A DNA stretch of 64,000 nt from Galdieria yellowstonensis (taxonomy: Eukaryota > Rhodophyta > Bangiophyceae > Galdieriales > Galdieriaceae): contig JANCYU010000044.1 of assembly GCA_026122205.1 (NCBI GenBank), positions 62,001 through 126,000 of the forward strand, read 5' to 3'. The notes below the pieces were generated by a model. The model worked only from the letters and a program-made list of their open reading frames with translations. It made no database searches and was not told the DNA's origin. The translations under genes and the position numbers were made by a program. Below, piece after piece: positions 32,300-45,164 of the stretch; position 1 is the stretch's first letter, and the number at the start of each line of letters is the position of its first letter.

Positions 32300-34721
32300 T
32301 CATTTGTAATAAATCTTCCAACGCAACAGGTTTCCATTCTGTTTTACTAGATGACTGATAATATACAACTTGTTGTTGATGATCTAAACGTATTGGAATA
32401 TTTCCAAATAAATACATTGGCTGTTTAAAGCCATAAGTATGATGACAAGGAATGAGCGTAACTCCATTTCTTTCCGCAAAGAAACCAACCAAATCCTTGA
32501 AACTTGTCTTATCATAAGCTGTTGAAGATAACGGAATGGTTGCTGTTACTGCTTCCTCTTCTTCCTCCACTTTCTTAGGCACTTGAGACAAGAATAATAA
32601 TCGACGATGAATATCCATATTTTCCGTATCTTCGCCCATCATAGAACGATTCATCACATCCAAAGCAATATCAAAAGCTCTTCGAATCTTATTCATTTTT
32701 TGAATTTCTGCTGGGAACTTTTGTTTCCAAAAGTCATACCAAATAGTTACTTGCTCCCAATCTACATCTTGTAACCTTAGCCATCTTAAAAGGGTTTCCA
32801 ACCAAATAGGAAAGAAACCCTTTAAAAGAATTCCTGCCAAAGCCTCATTTTCAAGGATTCCATACCAACTCATAATCCAATAGAATACTGAAAATCCTTG
32901 TGAAGAAACACTATCCTTGTTGGGTATTTCTATGACCAATTCTTCTTTCAGAGTTTGTTCCAATCGAGGAATAACATATCGATGAAATAGTTTGGATAGT
33001 GAAGTTTTCCTCGCTATTTGTAACCAAGGCTCAATCATATCTCTGGCAAAACTTTCTGAAGGATGCCAATTCGTCATAATACTTTTTCCAATTCTTCTCC
33101 AAATATATTCAAACAAATGTGCCACTCTGTGTTTTCCTAACAAAGGTAACCAAGGAAATATCCAATGATGTGGCATAAGATTCTCAGAAACTTGCCAACT
33201 ATCTCTCTCCACTTCTTTCACAAGTCGTGGATAAATAATATCTGCAGCCAAGTTTTCTATCATAGCTTCGGGAAGTATTTGATAACATTTCTCCAAAAAG
33301 TATACCAAGTCATGTGGTTGCTGAGCATCAAAGTTGGAAGAAGCCAAATGTCTCTTGATTCTAACGATAATTGTATGATATAACAATTGAGAATACATCT
33401 TAGACTCATCTCTTCCTCCAAGAATATTTCCTAAATAGGCAATATCTTGTATCCACTCCGGTTCGGGTATTTTCGTTGGAGTCCAATAATATTCTTCCTT
33501 TCCAAAATATGCATTGAGATGACGTTGTGCACAGGCTGTTAGTGCATCTAATATGCCACTCTCTTCCAAGTTCTCAGAATATCGTTCTACTGCTCTGCGA
33601 ATAATAGAAATAAGTTCGTGTAAAGAAATACTTGCATTCATTTCTTTGACCAATTCCAGAAAGGACTTCAATCTACTTTTTGTTTCCTCTAAAGCTGATT
33701 GACGGTCTTTTAAAGTATTCAGTTCACTGCGAAGAGACCTCATTCGCTTTTGTTCCACTTTGATTTGTTCTGAAGACTGTTCGAGACTAGCTTTGGTCAA
33801 GTCTTTCAATATTCGAATGTTATATTGCAACTCTGGAAGGAACACTTTTGACTGAGTGCCTAGTGTTTCTTGTTGCAACGACTCGGCAACATTATTCAGT
33901 AAACGACTTTCAGGTCCTCTCATATCGATAACAACGTCAGGAGTCTGTCTAGTCTCTTTGGTTTCCACAACATCTCTTTTCCTCCTCCAACGCTTCGTTC
34001 CTGCAGTGGATTGTCTTTGAGTTTCTTCTACACTAGACACACTTTTCTTTTCATTGGAAGAGGTGGATATGTTATTGAAAACATTCGGTTTTTCTCGGAA
34101 TCCTTCAGCTGCCAAACCTAAATACTTGGGACGTACTTGTGGTTCTAAAGGCTTCGAAAGACCTTGTTCATATGCTCCCAGTCTCCCAGCAAATCCCATT
34201 TTCTGTAACATTTTAGAACCAAAGCCCTTTGTATACTTCTCCCAACTTCCAAGCTGGTTTCCTTGAGAAGTAACTGAGCTTTCATGGTCGGCTTGCTTTC
34301 TATTCCCATCTACCTTATTCGTCGAAGCAAATAAATAATCGTTTTTCACTTTACGAACTACTCCAAAATTTCTGGGTAGCGAACCAGACGGTATTTTTCC
34401 TTGTCTCCTTCTTATAAAGCCTACCTCGCTCCCATCCGATTCTTCTTCTTCTTCTTCTTCATCCAATTTCTTCTTTTCTTCTTGCTGTGTTGCTTCCTTT
34501 TCATTATTGACAGTTGTTTTCTCGTCATCGCTGCCTGTCTGTCCTTGTTCTTCTTCAGTGGAAGACTTGACAAAGTTCACTGGACGTGACAAGTCACCAA
34601 ACTTGTTTGCCCTTCTTGTTTCGCCAGTTACATATCTCTCATCGTCGTCTTCATCTTCTTCCCAAAAACGTCTATTTTTCCTCTTTTTGGATATAAACTC
34701 TTCTTCGGAACTAGTGCTCAT
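32253..34721 (-). CDS. TFIP11: TFIP11/Ntr1-type G-patch spliceosome disassembly factor
   Basis: G-patch activator of the DHX15/Prp43 helicase in release and recycling of the lariat spliceosome. Single exon, 822 residues. The N-terminus (MSTSSEEEFISKKRK) is acidic and Ser/Glu-rich as in the family. The G-patch lies around residues 180-225 (FGSKMLQKMGFAGRLGAYEQ). A coiled coil follows, then the GCFC domain with WIPPWLP-like HWIFPWLPLLG and the block WYGILENEALAGIL. It ends HGASHRVA, inside the PfkB coding end, an antisense overlap of 47 nt. The ATG is the only one in the upstream frame and is 49 bp from the RRP12 ATG. In an organism with many introns this gene should be essential. Confidence 0.92.
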   Translation of the reverse strand: MSTSSEEEFISKKRKNRRFWEEDEDDDERYVTGETRRANKFGDLSRPVNFVKSSTEEEQGQTGSDDEKTTVNNEKEATQQEEKKKLDEEEEEEESDGSEVGFIRRRQGKIPSGSLPRNFGVVRKVKNDYLFASTNKVDGNRKQADHESSVTSQGNQLGSWEKYTKGFGSKMLQKMGFAGRLGAYEQGLSKPLEPQVRPKYLGLAAEGFREKPNVFNNISTSSNEKKSVSSVEETQRQSTAGTKRWRRKRDVVETKETRQTPDVVIDMRGPESRLLNNVAESLQQETLGTQSKVFLPELQYNIRILKDLTKASLEQSSEQIKVEQKRMRSLRSELNTLKDRQSALEETKSRLKSFLELVKEMNASISLHELISIIRRAVERYSENLEESGILDALTACAQRHLNAYFGKEEYYWTPTKIPEPEWIQDIAYLGNILGGRDESKMYSQLLYHTIIVRIKRHLASSNFDAQQPHDLVYFLEKCYQILPEAMIENLAADIIYPRLVKEVERDSWQVSENLMPHHWIFPWLPLLGKHRVAHLFEYIWRRIGKSIMTNWHPSESFARDMIEPWLQIARKTSLSKLFHRYVIPRLEQTLKEELVIEIPNKDSVSSQGFSVFYWIMSWYGILENEALAGILLKGFFPIWLETLLRWLRLQDVDWEQVTIWYDFWKQKFPAEIQKMNKIRRAFDIALDVMNRSMMGEDTENMDIHRRLLFLSQVPKKVEEEEEAVTATIPLSSTAYDKTSFKDLVGFFAERNGVTLIPCHHTYGFKQPMYLFGNIPIRLDHQQQVVYYQSSSKTEWKPVALEDLLQMIKGTEQKHGASHRVA

Positions 34722-34770
34722 CGAGTAAATATCAAAAATCTCCGTCGGGAAATTTTTTTTTGTTCCGAGG
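34722..34770. promoter_or_regulatory. 49-bp divergent promoter of TFIP11 and RRP12
   Basis: The spacer joins a spliceosome recycling factor and a ribosome biogenesis factor. It has a T-run (TTTTTTTT) and a CCGTCGGG segment. Like the 48-bp spacer above, it is probably a complete bidirectional promoter. Confidence 0.6.
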
Positions 34771-37700
34771 ATGGACGCAGTGGCGTCTTTTACCGACTTG
34801 AACAATGTTTACAAAGCTTTACCAGGAGAAGAAGACGCAAAACAAACAAATGTTCCACTGCATCAATTGGATGGCCAACAACAACAACAACAGAAATTCT
34901 TTCCTGCTTGCTTTGAGCCAGTTTTACAGTTGCCCGATGGCACGTCCATAAAGACGAGTTTGCAAATAGTCGGTGAAAGTATTCCATCAGGCTCTCCACA
35001 ACATGCAGTTGCTTATTTGACCATCTGTGAAATTACTTTGAAAAAGACTTTAGAAGGAGTTGTAGATGACAGCAAAACGGAAAGCATAAGAAACTTTCTC
35101 ATCTTGATGCGTCTGGCCCTTTCAGAGTGCAGCACAGGACTTGTTGCGAAGAAAGGCTTGGAAATATTAGAAATAATCGATAGTTTATTCGACTCCAAAT
35201 ATTTTGAGGCGTTTGGTGTAGAAACTGGTGACCTTGTCGTCGATATTTTGGTTCGAATTCGAGCTGCAGATTGGTCTCAGCCTCTGGTGCAACGTTGTAT
35301 CCAAAAAATAGTATCTTCTAGTATTTATTGTGGAGCAAAAGTTAGAAAGCATATGATTCATTTACTGGGACGATTGTATGGAGGAGAACGAGGTATCGTT
35401 GCTATTCCTACCTCATCTTCTTCCACAGTGGCTACGTTGAACGACGTCCTCAACTCTTCTCATGATTCTCATATATATCGCGCTTTACAACTTGTGCAAG
35501 TTGTTCTTCCGTTTTTCCTTCGAAAGGATATTATGCAGTTGTTGCAAAGGTTGTTTTTATTCGAGAGTAACGATTCCATATTGTGGCAATTAAACTATGC
35601 GGTCATCTCCTCAGTATTTCGAATTGACTATGAACGTACGAAACAACAGGATTCACAAGAGAAACAATCAAGTTGGATTGGACAGAGACGTCTAACGGAT
35701 AGCGACATTCTTGAAATATTAAATCATCTTTTGCAACAAGGCAACTTTTCTTCTCAGAAAATGAGTCTTGCTGTGCTCTTAGGCTATGTTTGGTCCTTGA
35801 GTTTTGGAATTGGTTGTCTACAAATTGTTCCTAATATATCTTTGGTTTGTTCCGTAACTGAACGATTGTTGGATAGCTTAGAAGCTTCTATTTGGTTGGA
35901 TAGTCATAGTTCAGCACCGTATCGCGTTGCTCAAGTTATCATTCGTTTCATTGTCATGTTGGGACAAAAGTTTCCCTTTGTACTGACTGCGAATCGCATT
36001 TGCGCTCTCTTTTGTCAACTAACGACTATGCGATTTTCTTCCGTATTTACATATGCTTGCGAGATTCTTAGTCAGCTATTAGCGACATTGATAGCCCAAA
36101 GTAACAACTCTGCGGATGACAAAGAGTCGGAAAGCATCTATCAGATATTGGATCATTTGTTATCTGTTCGAACCAACTTGCAACATCAAAAGGAAGAGTC
36201 GGATCTACATACAAGTAGTAGGCAACAACAACAACAACTCCTCGAGTCGACGGTATTCGGGTCGTGCTTGAAACATGGAGGTGCGAAATATTTATTGCAT
36301 AGGATTCCTTTAGGTTTTCAGAGTGCCGAGGATATTTTGCAGAATATGTGGGTGTTGGATATATTATGCAAATATACTCGACAATCTTCGTTGCAATTAT
36401 TTCATACGCATATTCTTCCATTGTATAAGATGTTTGCGGAAAAAGTGTACCAAGCTACGCAACAAGGACTGCAAGTAGAAGCAAAGAATTGGAGAATGTA
36501 TCAGTTATCTGTATGGAGTGCCTTTGCTTCGTTTTGTAGGGAACCTGTCGATATAGACCAAGGCTTAGTACAACTTCGCGAACCAATCATGGAAGTTTTC
36601 AAAGGAAAGGATAGCGATGGACAGATGGAAATCGTTCGTGGATTTCGTAATTTATGTGAAAGTGCGTGCGCTATGCAAATACAATCTCCAGTATTGTCCA
36701 ATGCTATGAAAGAAATACTCGCTGTATTGTTTCGTCTTTCATTCGAATGTCCTGCAGAGAAAAGGAACCTTGTCATAGAAACGGTTACTTTGGGTGCAAA
36801 AGTTTGTTCTTCTTCACCAAATGTAATCGCCGTTTATTTACGAAAAATCATGAAAAGGTTGTTGGATGCAGTTGCAGTGCAAGAGAATTCCACAGTAGCC
36901 AACGGAATCGCAAATCAAAGAGGAATTTGGTTGCAGTTGGCTATAGCGTTGATGGAATCGCACGTACTTGCATTCGATACACCGGAGATTCAATTGTTAT
37001 TGAAAGCTTTATTATCAAATTTGGCTGAAAGTCACGATGGATCGTTGCAAAAGAAATCGTATCGCGCTTTATTGGACTTGTTGAAGACAGATAATAATAA
37101 TAGTACTAGTAGTAGTAGCAATCCTTTTTATGCACCGATTCTACAACAAGTTACTGGCGCACAGAATATGTGGGATCTCGTTCAAAAACTCATCATGGCT
37201 CAAAATTCGGTGACTGCTGGTGCTCGAGCGTGGAGAGTAGAAGCCATGTCGTTTTGTATGAAAAAGCTAAGTGTAGAACAGTTCAAACAAGTGCTTCCAC
37301 AAGTACTTGTGGAGTGGATATTGACAACTCGAGATCCATCGGCAAAAGCAAGAAATGCAGCTTTTCGAGCTATTTTAGATGCCGTTGCACGTTATAGAAT
37401 GAGTTGCTCGGTGGAAAATGCGGACGATTTGGCAGAACAAGAACAGTTGGGACTACAACAAGTGTTTCATAAAATTATTGCTGGACTAGCAGGTAAATCG
37501 ACAACAATGTTGGCAGCAACGATGGATACTGTTGGTAGGATTCTGTTCGAATATCGTGGTGAAATTGTAGTCAACCCAAGTTTGAAACAAATCATACTAC
37601 AACTATTTCTCCTATCCGAAGAATCGGCAACTTGTCTCAACGAACTTGCGCCCAACAACAATCAAAGTTACCCTGGCCCAATAACTCTTCTGTTACAACA

Positions 37701-38631
37701 TCCTAGTCATGAAGTCGTTCGTGCAGCATTAAATCTTATCAAGGTGACTGTTACTGTTTTGCGCGATGAACAAGATATACTCGTCGTTGCGCGTACCATC
37801 ATGCAAAGATTGCTGGATGTATCCTCCGATTCAAAAGAAGATTTAAGAAGAAAAGTCAAAGTGATTTTAGAGAGGTTGTTGCGTCGATGTGATATGAAAA
37901 AACTAGAATGTCTCGTTCCGAAACAACACGAACCGCTATTTCATCATGTAAGAAAAACATGGGAACGAAGCAAACGAATGAAGAAACGTCAAATAAAGGA
38001 GCCGAGTACTTGGGATGAAGCGATGGAAGAAGAACATGAGGAGGAGGATGATATTCATTCCGTAGAAGAAGATGGAGCATCGTCGATGAGGAGGAAAAGA
38101 CATGTTGAAGAGGCAAGTCCATGGTTTCTTCATTTCTATAGATATATATACTTATTTGTTGTTTAGGAGCCTTTGGATATACTGGGTACGGTATCTTCTC
38201 ATAAAGGTCCAAGCCATATTGTCACAAGGAAGAATTCCAGAAGAGGAGAAAAGGAAACAGTCCAGTACACAGAGACTGGTAGAATTATTATCAAAGAAGA
38301 AGAAGAAGAAGAAGACAAGGCTCGATGGAATGCACTAGGCGCCAAAAGGTCGGACTCGACCTTATCTCGGTCGAATACTAGTAATAGTGGACGGAAGCGA
38401 GGAGGAGTTGGTGGCAGAAGAGAAATGGGAGACAAACACAAGCGACATAAAAAGTCCGAACTAGTAGAGACTGGTGCCAAGTTCCAGTCGTCTAAAGCAG
38501 CAGGAGATGTACAAAGACCTGGAATGCCACAGCCTTTTGCTTATATACCGCTGAGTTATTCGCACGGCAAAGCGGTTGGAAAATTGAAAAAGAAAAATGC
38601 TGCAAGGCGCCAAAAAAATAGAAATAAGTGA
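34771..38631 (+). CDS. RRP12: Ribosomal RNA processing protein RRP12
   Basis: HEAT-repeat factor in nuclear export and maturation of both ribosomal subunits, also an importin-like export adaptor. Exons are 34771-38112 and 38167-38631 (1268 residues). Most of the protein is helical repeat with conserved spacing. The C-terminal exon is highly basic, with Lys-rich runs and the family's PFAYIPLSYSHGKA motif, and suits nucleolar retention. The intron is GC-AG (donor GAG/GCAAGT, 54 nt); no GT donor nearby keeps the frame. Several Glu-rich tracts flank the junction. It diverges from TFIP11 with only 49 bp between ATGs, pairing a splicing factor with a ribosome factor. Confidence 0.93.
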
Positions 38632-38789
38632 AGTAGGAGGAAAGTTTGGGTTTTCAAGTTTGAAATGTCACACGGATGAGAAACTATGAATACTGGAGAT
38701 TTGTATTTTACTTGCAACGTTGTGTTTGTGTGTGTGTGTATTTGGAATAGAATGAGAAATAAAGAAACGACCAAGTCAGTCTCGGTGAC

Positions 38790-40114
38790 ATGAGCAAAAC
38801 AAATCATGAAAAGCTGTGGCTGGTAGATCATAAGAGGATTGTCACGATGAATCATTTTGGATCGGAAAACTCTTCTGCTTCTGATATTCCCAAGTACAAC
38901 ACAAACCATACAAGAATTGCTTTTCCACCTCCACTTTATGGAAAAGAATTGCAAGTAACGGGTCCAGGTTTTGGCTCCCCTATTACCCCGGAAGAACTTG
39001 CAAGAAGCTTACGAGAAGCCAGTGCAAGTGTAGCTTGTATAGTTTGTTGGGATAGAAAATGAAAGTTTTTGACGTATTAGGATCCTTTATGGGAACTTAT
39101 AAGGAGAGAAGCAGAGATAGGTGCCAGGAATGAGCCTCACTTGGCTAGTACTCTGTTTGCCATCATCTTGAACCATCGTAGTTTAGAAGACGCTTTGTCG
39201 TTTCACTTGGCAAGTAAGTTGGAGTCTGGATATTTCCAGGCGACCCAGTGGATGGAACTGCTAAGAGAAGCTATGAGTGATTCAGAAGCGTATGACAAGC
39301 AATTTGGCTTTTCCTTTGCTCATTTCTTGACAATTTTTTGTTTCCGTTGAAAGGTACCGTAGTGCTATTCGAAAGGACTTGATGGCAGTAACTACTAGAG
39401 ATCCAGCTACTCAACATGCTGTTCAAGCACTTTTATTCAGCAAAGGGTTTCATGCTTTGGAGTGTTATCGTTTGGCTAACTGGTTATGGGAGAGAGGGAG
39501 GAGACCTTTGGCTCTCTATTTACAAAGTTTGGTATCCAAGAGTTTTGCAGTAGATATTCATCCTGCTGCAAAAATTGGCTCTGGAGTATTTATTGATCAC
39601 GCAACAGGTGTAGTTATAGGTGAAACTGCTACGGTAGGGAATCACGTATCCATGTTGCACAATGTGACTCTAGGTGGAACGGGTATGCCTCTTATGATCT
39701 TGATGGAAAGTAAATAACGAAATCCACCAAAAAATTTAGGAAAAGAAACCGGAGATCGTCATCCAAAAATACACGATGGAGTTTTATTAGGTGCAGGTGC
39801 CACAGTATTGGGGAATATTGTAGTTGGTCGTGGTGCATATGTATCTGCTTGTTCAGTCGTAAGTAGTTTTCATCTTTGCGTTGGTGGAGACTGAAAGATA
39901 AATGTTTGAGGTATTGAAACCTGTTGAGCCATTTATGGTAGTTAGTGGTGTTCCAGCCAAAGTAATCGGTGTTTTAACCTATCAACAAGGTGTCTTTCCA
40001 TCTTTTGAAATGGATCAAAGAGTTAGTGTTTGTGGAATGTTTATGAAGCCAATTTTATCCGATTCCAACGAAGAGAAAGACGAGAGTTTTATGGATTATG
40101 GAGCGCATATTTAA
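38790..40114 (+). CDS. SAT: Serine O-acetyltransferase
   Basis: Acetylates L-serine with acetyl-CoA for cysteine synthesis. Exons are 38790-39029, 39081-39289, 39354-39682, 39740-39858 and 39911-40114 (366 residues). N-terminal helices show LASTLFAIILNHRSLEDAL and the block YRSAIRKDLMAVTTRDPA. The left-handed beta helix has hexapeptide turns (HPAAKIGSGVFIDHATGVVI, GETATVGN, HNVTLGGTGK) including the catalytic His/Asp region. The first donor is ambiguous: 39030 (GTAGCT) or 39042 (GTTTGT), differing by four codons; phase is kept either way. About 75 residues precede the conserved domain, so an organellar presequence is possible though not strongly basic. The rest is unambiguous. Confidence 0.93.
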
Positions 40115-40303
40115 GTCCTCTTGACACGATATCCTTTGGCGATGATTTATTTCATGTTCTATAAGAACAACATTGTATCGAATACAATTTGTTGGTTTTC
40201 TTGTATATATTCTTGTGTTTTACACTACAAATACGTATTCCATATATTTACTTGTTGCAACGATTGTCATTGTGGTGGGATTGTCCTTGTCGTTGTCTTT
40301 TTC

Positions 40304-41092
40304 ATGACCGATGCGCCACAACAACGATGGAGCAATCTTATACAACAAGGTTCGTTTTATGAAGCGGAACAGTTGTGCACTGCTTTACATCATCGACTAT
40401 TTCGTGCTGGAAAGAAGCAAGAGGCCTTAGAATGTCTCTTACAAGGCGCTCGAGACTTGGCCAAGTCGGAACAGTTTCAGTGTGCTATTGTATTACTTGA
40501 AAAAGCACAAGAATATATGAGAAAGCACTATTTCTCGGAAGAAAGTTTATCTCAAGTTGCAACACTTCTTGCTTCATTTCCCAACACGCTGAAAGCCAAG
40601 CTCACCTTGGGGAACAAACTGGAAAGACTTGCGACGGAGAAACGCTGTTCAGAAACTATTTTATACGATTTGTACAAGTTGGAGGCTGAGACTTGCGTTG
40701 GAATGGGAGATTATCGCCGAGCACTTTCGTATTACAGTATTCTTTCCGATAGCCAACAGTATCTTTTGGTATTGAAAGAATGGATGTCTCAAGGACTGCC
40801 TAGTGAAGAAGACCTCTTTGTAACCAGACAAGTGTTGTGGTTGTTATTATCGCAGCAAAAGTTACAATTTGCCAAACAAATATTGCAACTGTATTTACAG
40901 CAATATCATAACAACCACGGCAAGGGTGGTCCTTTGTTGGACTTTGTGTATTTGTTACTGGAGTGTTTGGAACGTCGTTTGTTTTCTTCTGTCGAGTATT
41001 TGAAAACTATTTATAAACCTGCGATAGATAGAGATCCTCATTTATGGAAACTTTTACAAGAAGCGATAGAATATAGAAGAAAACATTCATAA
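40304..41092 (+). CDS. GET4: GET4 (tail-anchored protein insertion factor)
   Basis: Cytosolic adaptor that passes tail-anchored proteins to GET3 in the ER insertion pathway, as part of the BAG6-like complex in animals. Single exon, 262 residues. The helical-repeat block QGSFYEAEQLCTALHHRLF and the following KKQEALECLLQGARDL agree with the GET4 family N-terminus, and KYFSEESLSQVATLLA-like segments follow. The frame is open 61 codons further upstream but without credible sequence. I set the start at the ATG giving MTDAPQQRW, just before the first helix. Its neighbours SAT and COP1 lie on the same strand with gaps of 189 and 117 bp. Confidence 0.87.
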   Translation: MTDAPQQRWSNLIQQGSFYEAEQLCTALHHRLFRAGKKQEALECLLQGARDLAKSEQFQCAIVLLEKAQEYMRKHYFSEESLSQVATLLASFPNTLKAKLTLGNKLERLATEKRCSETILYDLYKLEAETCVGMGDYRRALSYYSILSDSQQYLLVLKEWMSQGLPSEEDLFVTRQVLWLLLSQQKLQFAKQILQLYLQQYHNNHGKGGPLLDFVYLLLECLERRLFSSVEYLKTIYKPAIDRDPHLWKLLQEAIEYRRKHS

Positions 41093-41209
41093 AGAAAGAT
41101 TAATTCCTTGTGGTGGTGGTAAAAGATCCTTGAAAATCTTGTGTCTCTCGTTCTCTCATGTGTCTATTCACAAGGTTGGAAGAATAGATGCAAGGAGACT
41201 TTCTTCTTC

Positions 41210-43320
41210 ATGTCCAGTAAAAGTAACAACCAACTATCATCCAGTCAGTCTTCTGAAAGAGCTACTTCCAGTCTTCCTTCTTCATCTACAGAAAAAGCAG
41301 TGGAATGGTAAGACTTGGGATATATCCTTGAACTTGGAACCCACTGTTTGTTTTTTCCTAGTCCTATATGTTTTACAACTTTAAAAGACTCTTTTATAAC
41401 CCCTTGTCAACATACTTTTTGGTAAGCAATTGCCTAGTTGTGTGGTTCGTACATATTGACAAGAGCACGACTCCTCTTTTTCCAGTTATGAGTGTATATC
41501 CAAACATTTGGAAACCAAAAGTAGTTGTCCTTCGTGTCAAAGTTATCTAGTAATGAGTCTATTGAAACCGAATTATGAAGGTAGGCAGCACAAATATTCT
41601 TTCGTGGACAGGCAAAGCTCATGGTAGGTGCTAGTGGACGAAGCAGTAAAAGTATACGAACAACGAAGGAAACGCAGTCGAAGCCATTCTTATTCTGCTT
41701 CGACCGACTTGCAACATTGGATAAGCCAAGTAGACAATTTATCTGCAGAAGAGTTGGCAGTGCTCATCGAAGATTTGAAAAACAAAAAAGAGCAACGAGA
41801 GAAAGCAGAAAAGCGAGAAGATCAGTTTTTATTATTTGAATTTTTACAACAAGCAATTTCCAAAAAGGAAGCCACTGTTTGTCGTTTACAAGACGAGTTG
41901 CAAGTGCTCGTTCAAAGTAAGCAACAGTTGGAATCCGAATATCCTTTATTGCAACAGAACAAAGAGAGCGCATTAGAAGAACATATGCAAAGTTCATCTT
42001 CGTTGCATATGAATAGGCGACAACGTATTATGGAACATTTTGATTATTTAGAGGAAAGATTGTACACTTTACATCAGTGTTCGGAGTCTCATAATAATAT
42101 TGGAGCTGCATTGGACCAATTTCGAGAAGACTTGTACAAATTTTCGAGATATGCGGGTTTACAGTGCAAAGCAATTTTAAAACATGCAGAAATACCGAAT
42201 ATTTCGAATATCATTTCCAGTATTGAGTTTGATAGAGATTCGGAATATATCGCGACTGCTGGTGTGACCAAGAGAATTCGAATATTTGAGTTTGGCAATG
42301 TCTTGGAATCTGTGTTGGATACGCATTATCCTGTGAAAGAAATGGTTTCTCCTACGAAACTTAGTTGCCTCAGTTGGAATTCGTATATTCACAATCATCT
42401 GCTTAGTAGTGACTATGAAGGTGTCGTTACCTTGTGGGATGCGATAACTGGTCAGACGTTGAATGAGTTTGAAGAACACGAAAAACGTATTTGGTCGGTT
42501 GACTTTTCCAAAGTGGAACCTACCAAGTTTGCCTCTGCTTCGGATGATGGAAAAGTGAAGATTTGGTCGAGTTTACAGTTGCATTCGGTTTCAACTATTG
42601 AGAATAGGTAAGATAAGTTGATTTAGTCCATGATGATATTGAATGAATCGAGAGAATAGAGCAAATGTTTGTTGTGTTCAGTTTCATCCTACTTTGGAAC
42701 ATTTGATAAGTTTTGGTTGTGCCGATCACCAAGTGTATATGTATGACTTGCGTCAAACCAAACAAGCACTGCACATATTGAGAGGACATCGGAAAGCAGT
42801 TTCTTATATCAAGTTTTTCGATGACTTTCATTTGGTAGGTAAAAGTGCCTTTTCTCTCATGAGGAATACTTGTCACATTGCCCTCTATCTAGGTTAGTGC
42901 ATCTACCGATAATACCTTGAAGTTGTGGAATATTTCCCAATCCAGTGTACAAAGAACTTTTCAAGGACATCAAAATGAGAAAAACTTTGTAGGATTATCG
43001 ACGAGTGAAGAATATATTGCGTGTGGAAGTGAGAATAATGCAGTTTATGTATATTATAAGGAAATGGGTATTCCGATGTTGTCTTATCGGTAAGTCTTCT
43101 TATTGGATAATGTTGTGTCTTTCTCTCAATCTTCTTCTGTTGTTGTTGTTGTTGTTCCTTTATTAGAATGAATAGTGAAAATCCACTAACTGGAGAAGAA
43201 ACTCGAGATACAACACATTTTGTCAGTTCTGTTTGTTGGTGTCCAAAAAGACCTCAACTAATAGTAGTTGCCAATAGTCAAGGAACCATCAAAGTATTAG
43301 AATTGATTGCTGGTTCCTAA
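41210..43320 (+). CDS. COP1: COP1-type RING-WD40 E3 ubiquitin ligase
   Basis: RING/coiled-coil/WD40 ubiquitin ligase that in plants degrades light-signalling factors and in animals degrades other regulators. Seven exons: 41210-41307, 41362-41421, 41486-41580, 41635-42607, 42660-42834, 42893-43089 and 43167-43320 (583 residues; plant COP1 is about 675). The RING is split by introns: CPIC, then CQHTFC, YECISKHL and CPSC. A coiled coil at about residues 100-200 follows, then a WD40 propeller (DYEGVVTLWD, SASTDNTLKLWN and others). The last base quartet is shared: its TAA overlaps the TAG of the convergent sigma factor. The red-algal target is unknown. Confidence 0.94.
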
Positions 43321-45122
43321 TCTACGACTGCCATTGGCTTCTTCATTCCAGGTCGTTCATCGCTAATCCATTCCATATATTCTTTCAAGAATATATTACA
43401 ACGTGGATCCCTCAACTTTCTCAAAGCTCGAGTCTCAATCTGTCGAACTCGTTCACGAGTAACACAAAATAAACTACCAACTTCACCTAAACTCTTCGTT
43501 CTTCCATCATCCAAACCAAAACGCATTCGAATCACTTCTCGTTCACGAAAATCCAACTGAGACAAAGCTCTTTCTAAATCATATCTTAGACTCGTACCAA
43601 AGGCACTGTCTTCAGGACTAGGCGATGCAGTCGAACTTACAACATCTCCCAACGTACGACTTTCCAACGAACTATCAGAACCTCTCAATGGCATCTCTAA
43701 ACTTAGGGCAGTTTGAGCCCTTTGCAATAAAAATATCACTTTCTCTTCAGGCATACCAACTTTCATCGCAATTTCCAACTTGGTCGGCTCTCTTCCCAGA
43801 ATATTCATCAACTCATAAGAACATCTACGAATCTCTTTGATCATTTCATTCACATGAACCGGCAATCGAAACATTTTGGAACATTCCAATAGTGCCTTGT
43901 GAATTCCTTGCCTTATCCACCAAGAAGCATAAGTGGAAAAACGAAATCCTCTATTTGCATCGTACTTTTCTACTCCACGAATGAGTCCAATGCTGCCTTC
44001 TTGAACCAAATCTTGGAACGCAACACCTCTATTCCTAAATCGCTTGGCAAAACATATGACGAGACGAAGATTCGCTGCAACCATCCGATTCTTTGCACGA
44101 CGTCCTTTTATCAGTTTTCCTCTCAATTCAGGAACCGACATATTTGTTTCCATGGCCCACTCATGCTCTCGAGGTAAACGACCTATTCTTCTTCTCAAGT
44201 CTTCTCTCACTGCTTCTAAATGCGTAAAGAATGCAATTTCTTGACATATTTCTTTCTCTTCTTCCAATGAAAGACGATGGACTTTGCCTATTTCTGTCAA
44301 ATATGTACTAAAGGAATCAGAATTCGTCGATCTTCTTCTTCTATTCTTCTTATGTCCATGATCGGACCAATAAGAATCGGAATAATCCATAATACGAGCA
44401 ACTGTCTTGGCTGCTATTTCTATTTCATCGATAGTTACTTCATCCTCTTCTCCTTGAATTCTTTCCAATACTTGCACAACTCGTTGTTCACGTATATGAC
44501 GATCGGTCTCTCTTACTCTTCCAAGTTGTTTTTGTTGCATTCTTTCCTTGCAAAAATATTCCCATTCCATCCACCAATCATACAAAGGTAGTCTCGTAGG
44601 TGGACTGGACGATAATTGCTGCAGTACATTGTGTAATATACTTAAAACTACTTGTTGGCATTCATTGCTATGATCGCTATTATTATTATTATCTCTCGTA
44701 TTCCTAGTGCTGCTGTCCGTCTTTTTACTATTGTCTTCCCAAAGATAAGGCGAATCAATCGATCTCCAATCATATCTTCTCCTTTGCTTTCGACTGGATT
44801 TCACCACTTGTCGACGTTTTCTAAACTTTACTACTCGATGTTCACTTTTCGATACCGATGACAATTGTTCCTCCTCCATCTTTTTGTTCTTTAAAATACT
44901 TTCCAATGCCAATTCCACGAGAAAGCGCTTTTCAGGGTCTGCTCGAATAAACTCATTGGCTACTTCTATCAACAGTTCATCCGTTTCCGACGTCGCCAAC
45001 TTTAGTAGACCTGCACGAACGAGATGAAAAGACTCTTTTTGTTCCTCTTTGATACCAACAGCAGCAATCATCATTTTCCAATCCTAGTTATCACATGTCA
45101 ATATATATATTTCCATGCTATC

Positions 45123-45164
<42 letters not shown>
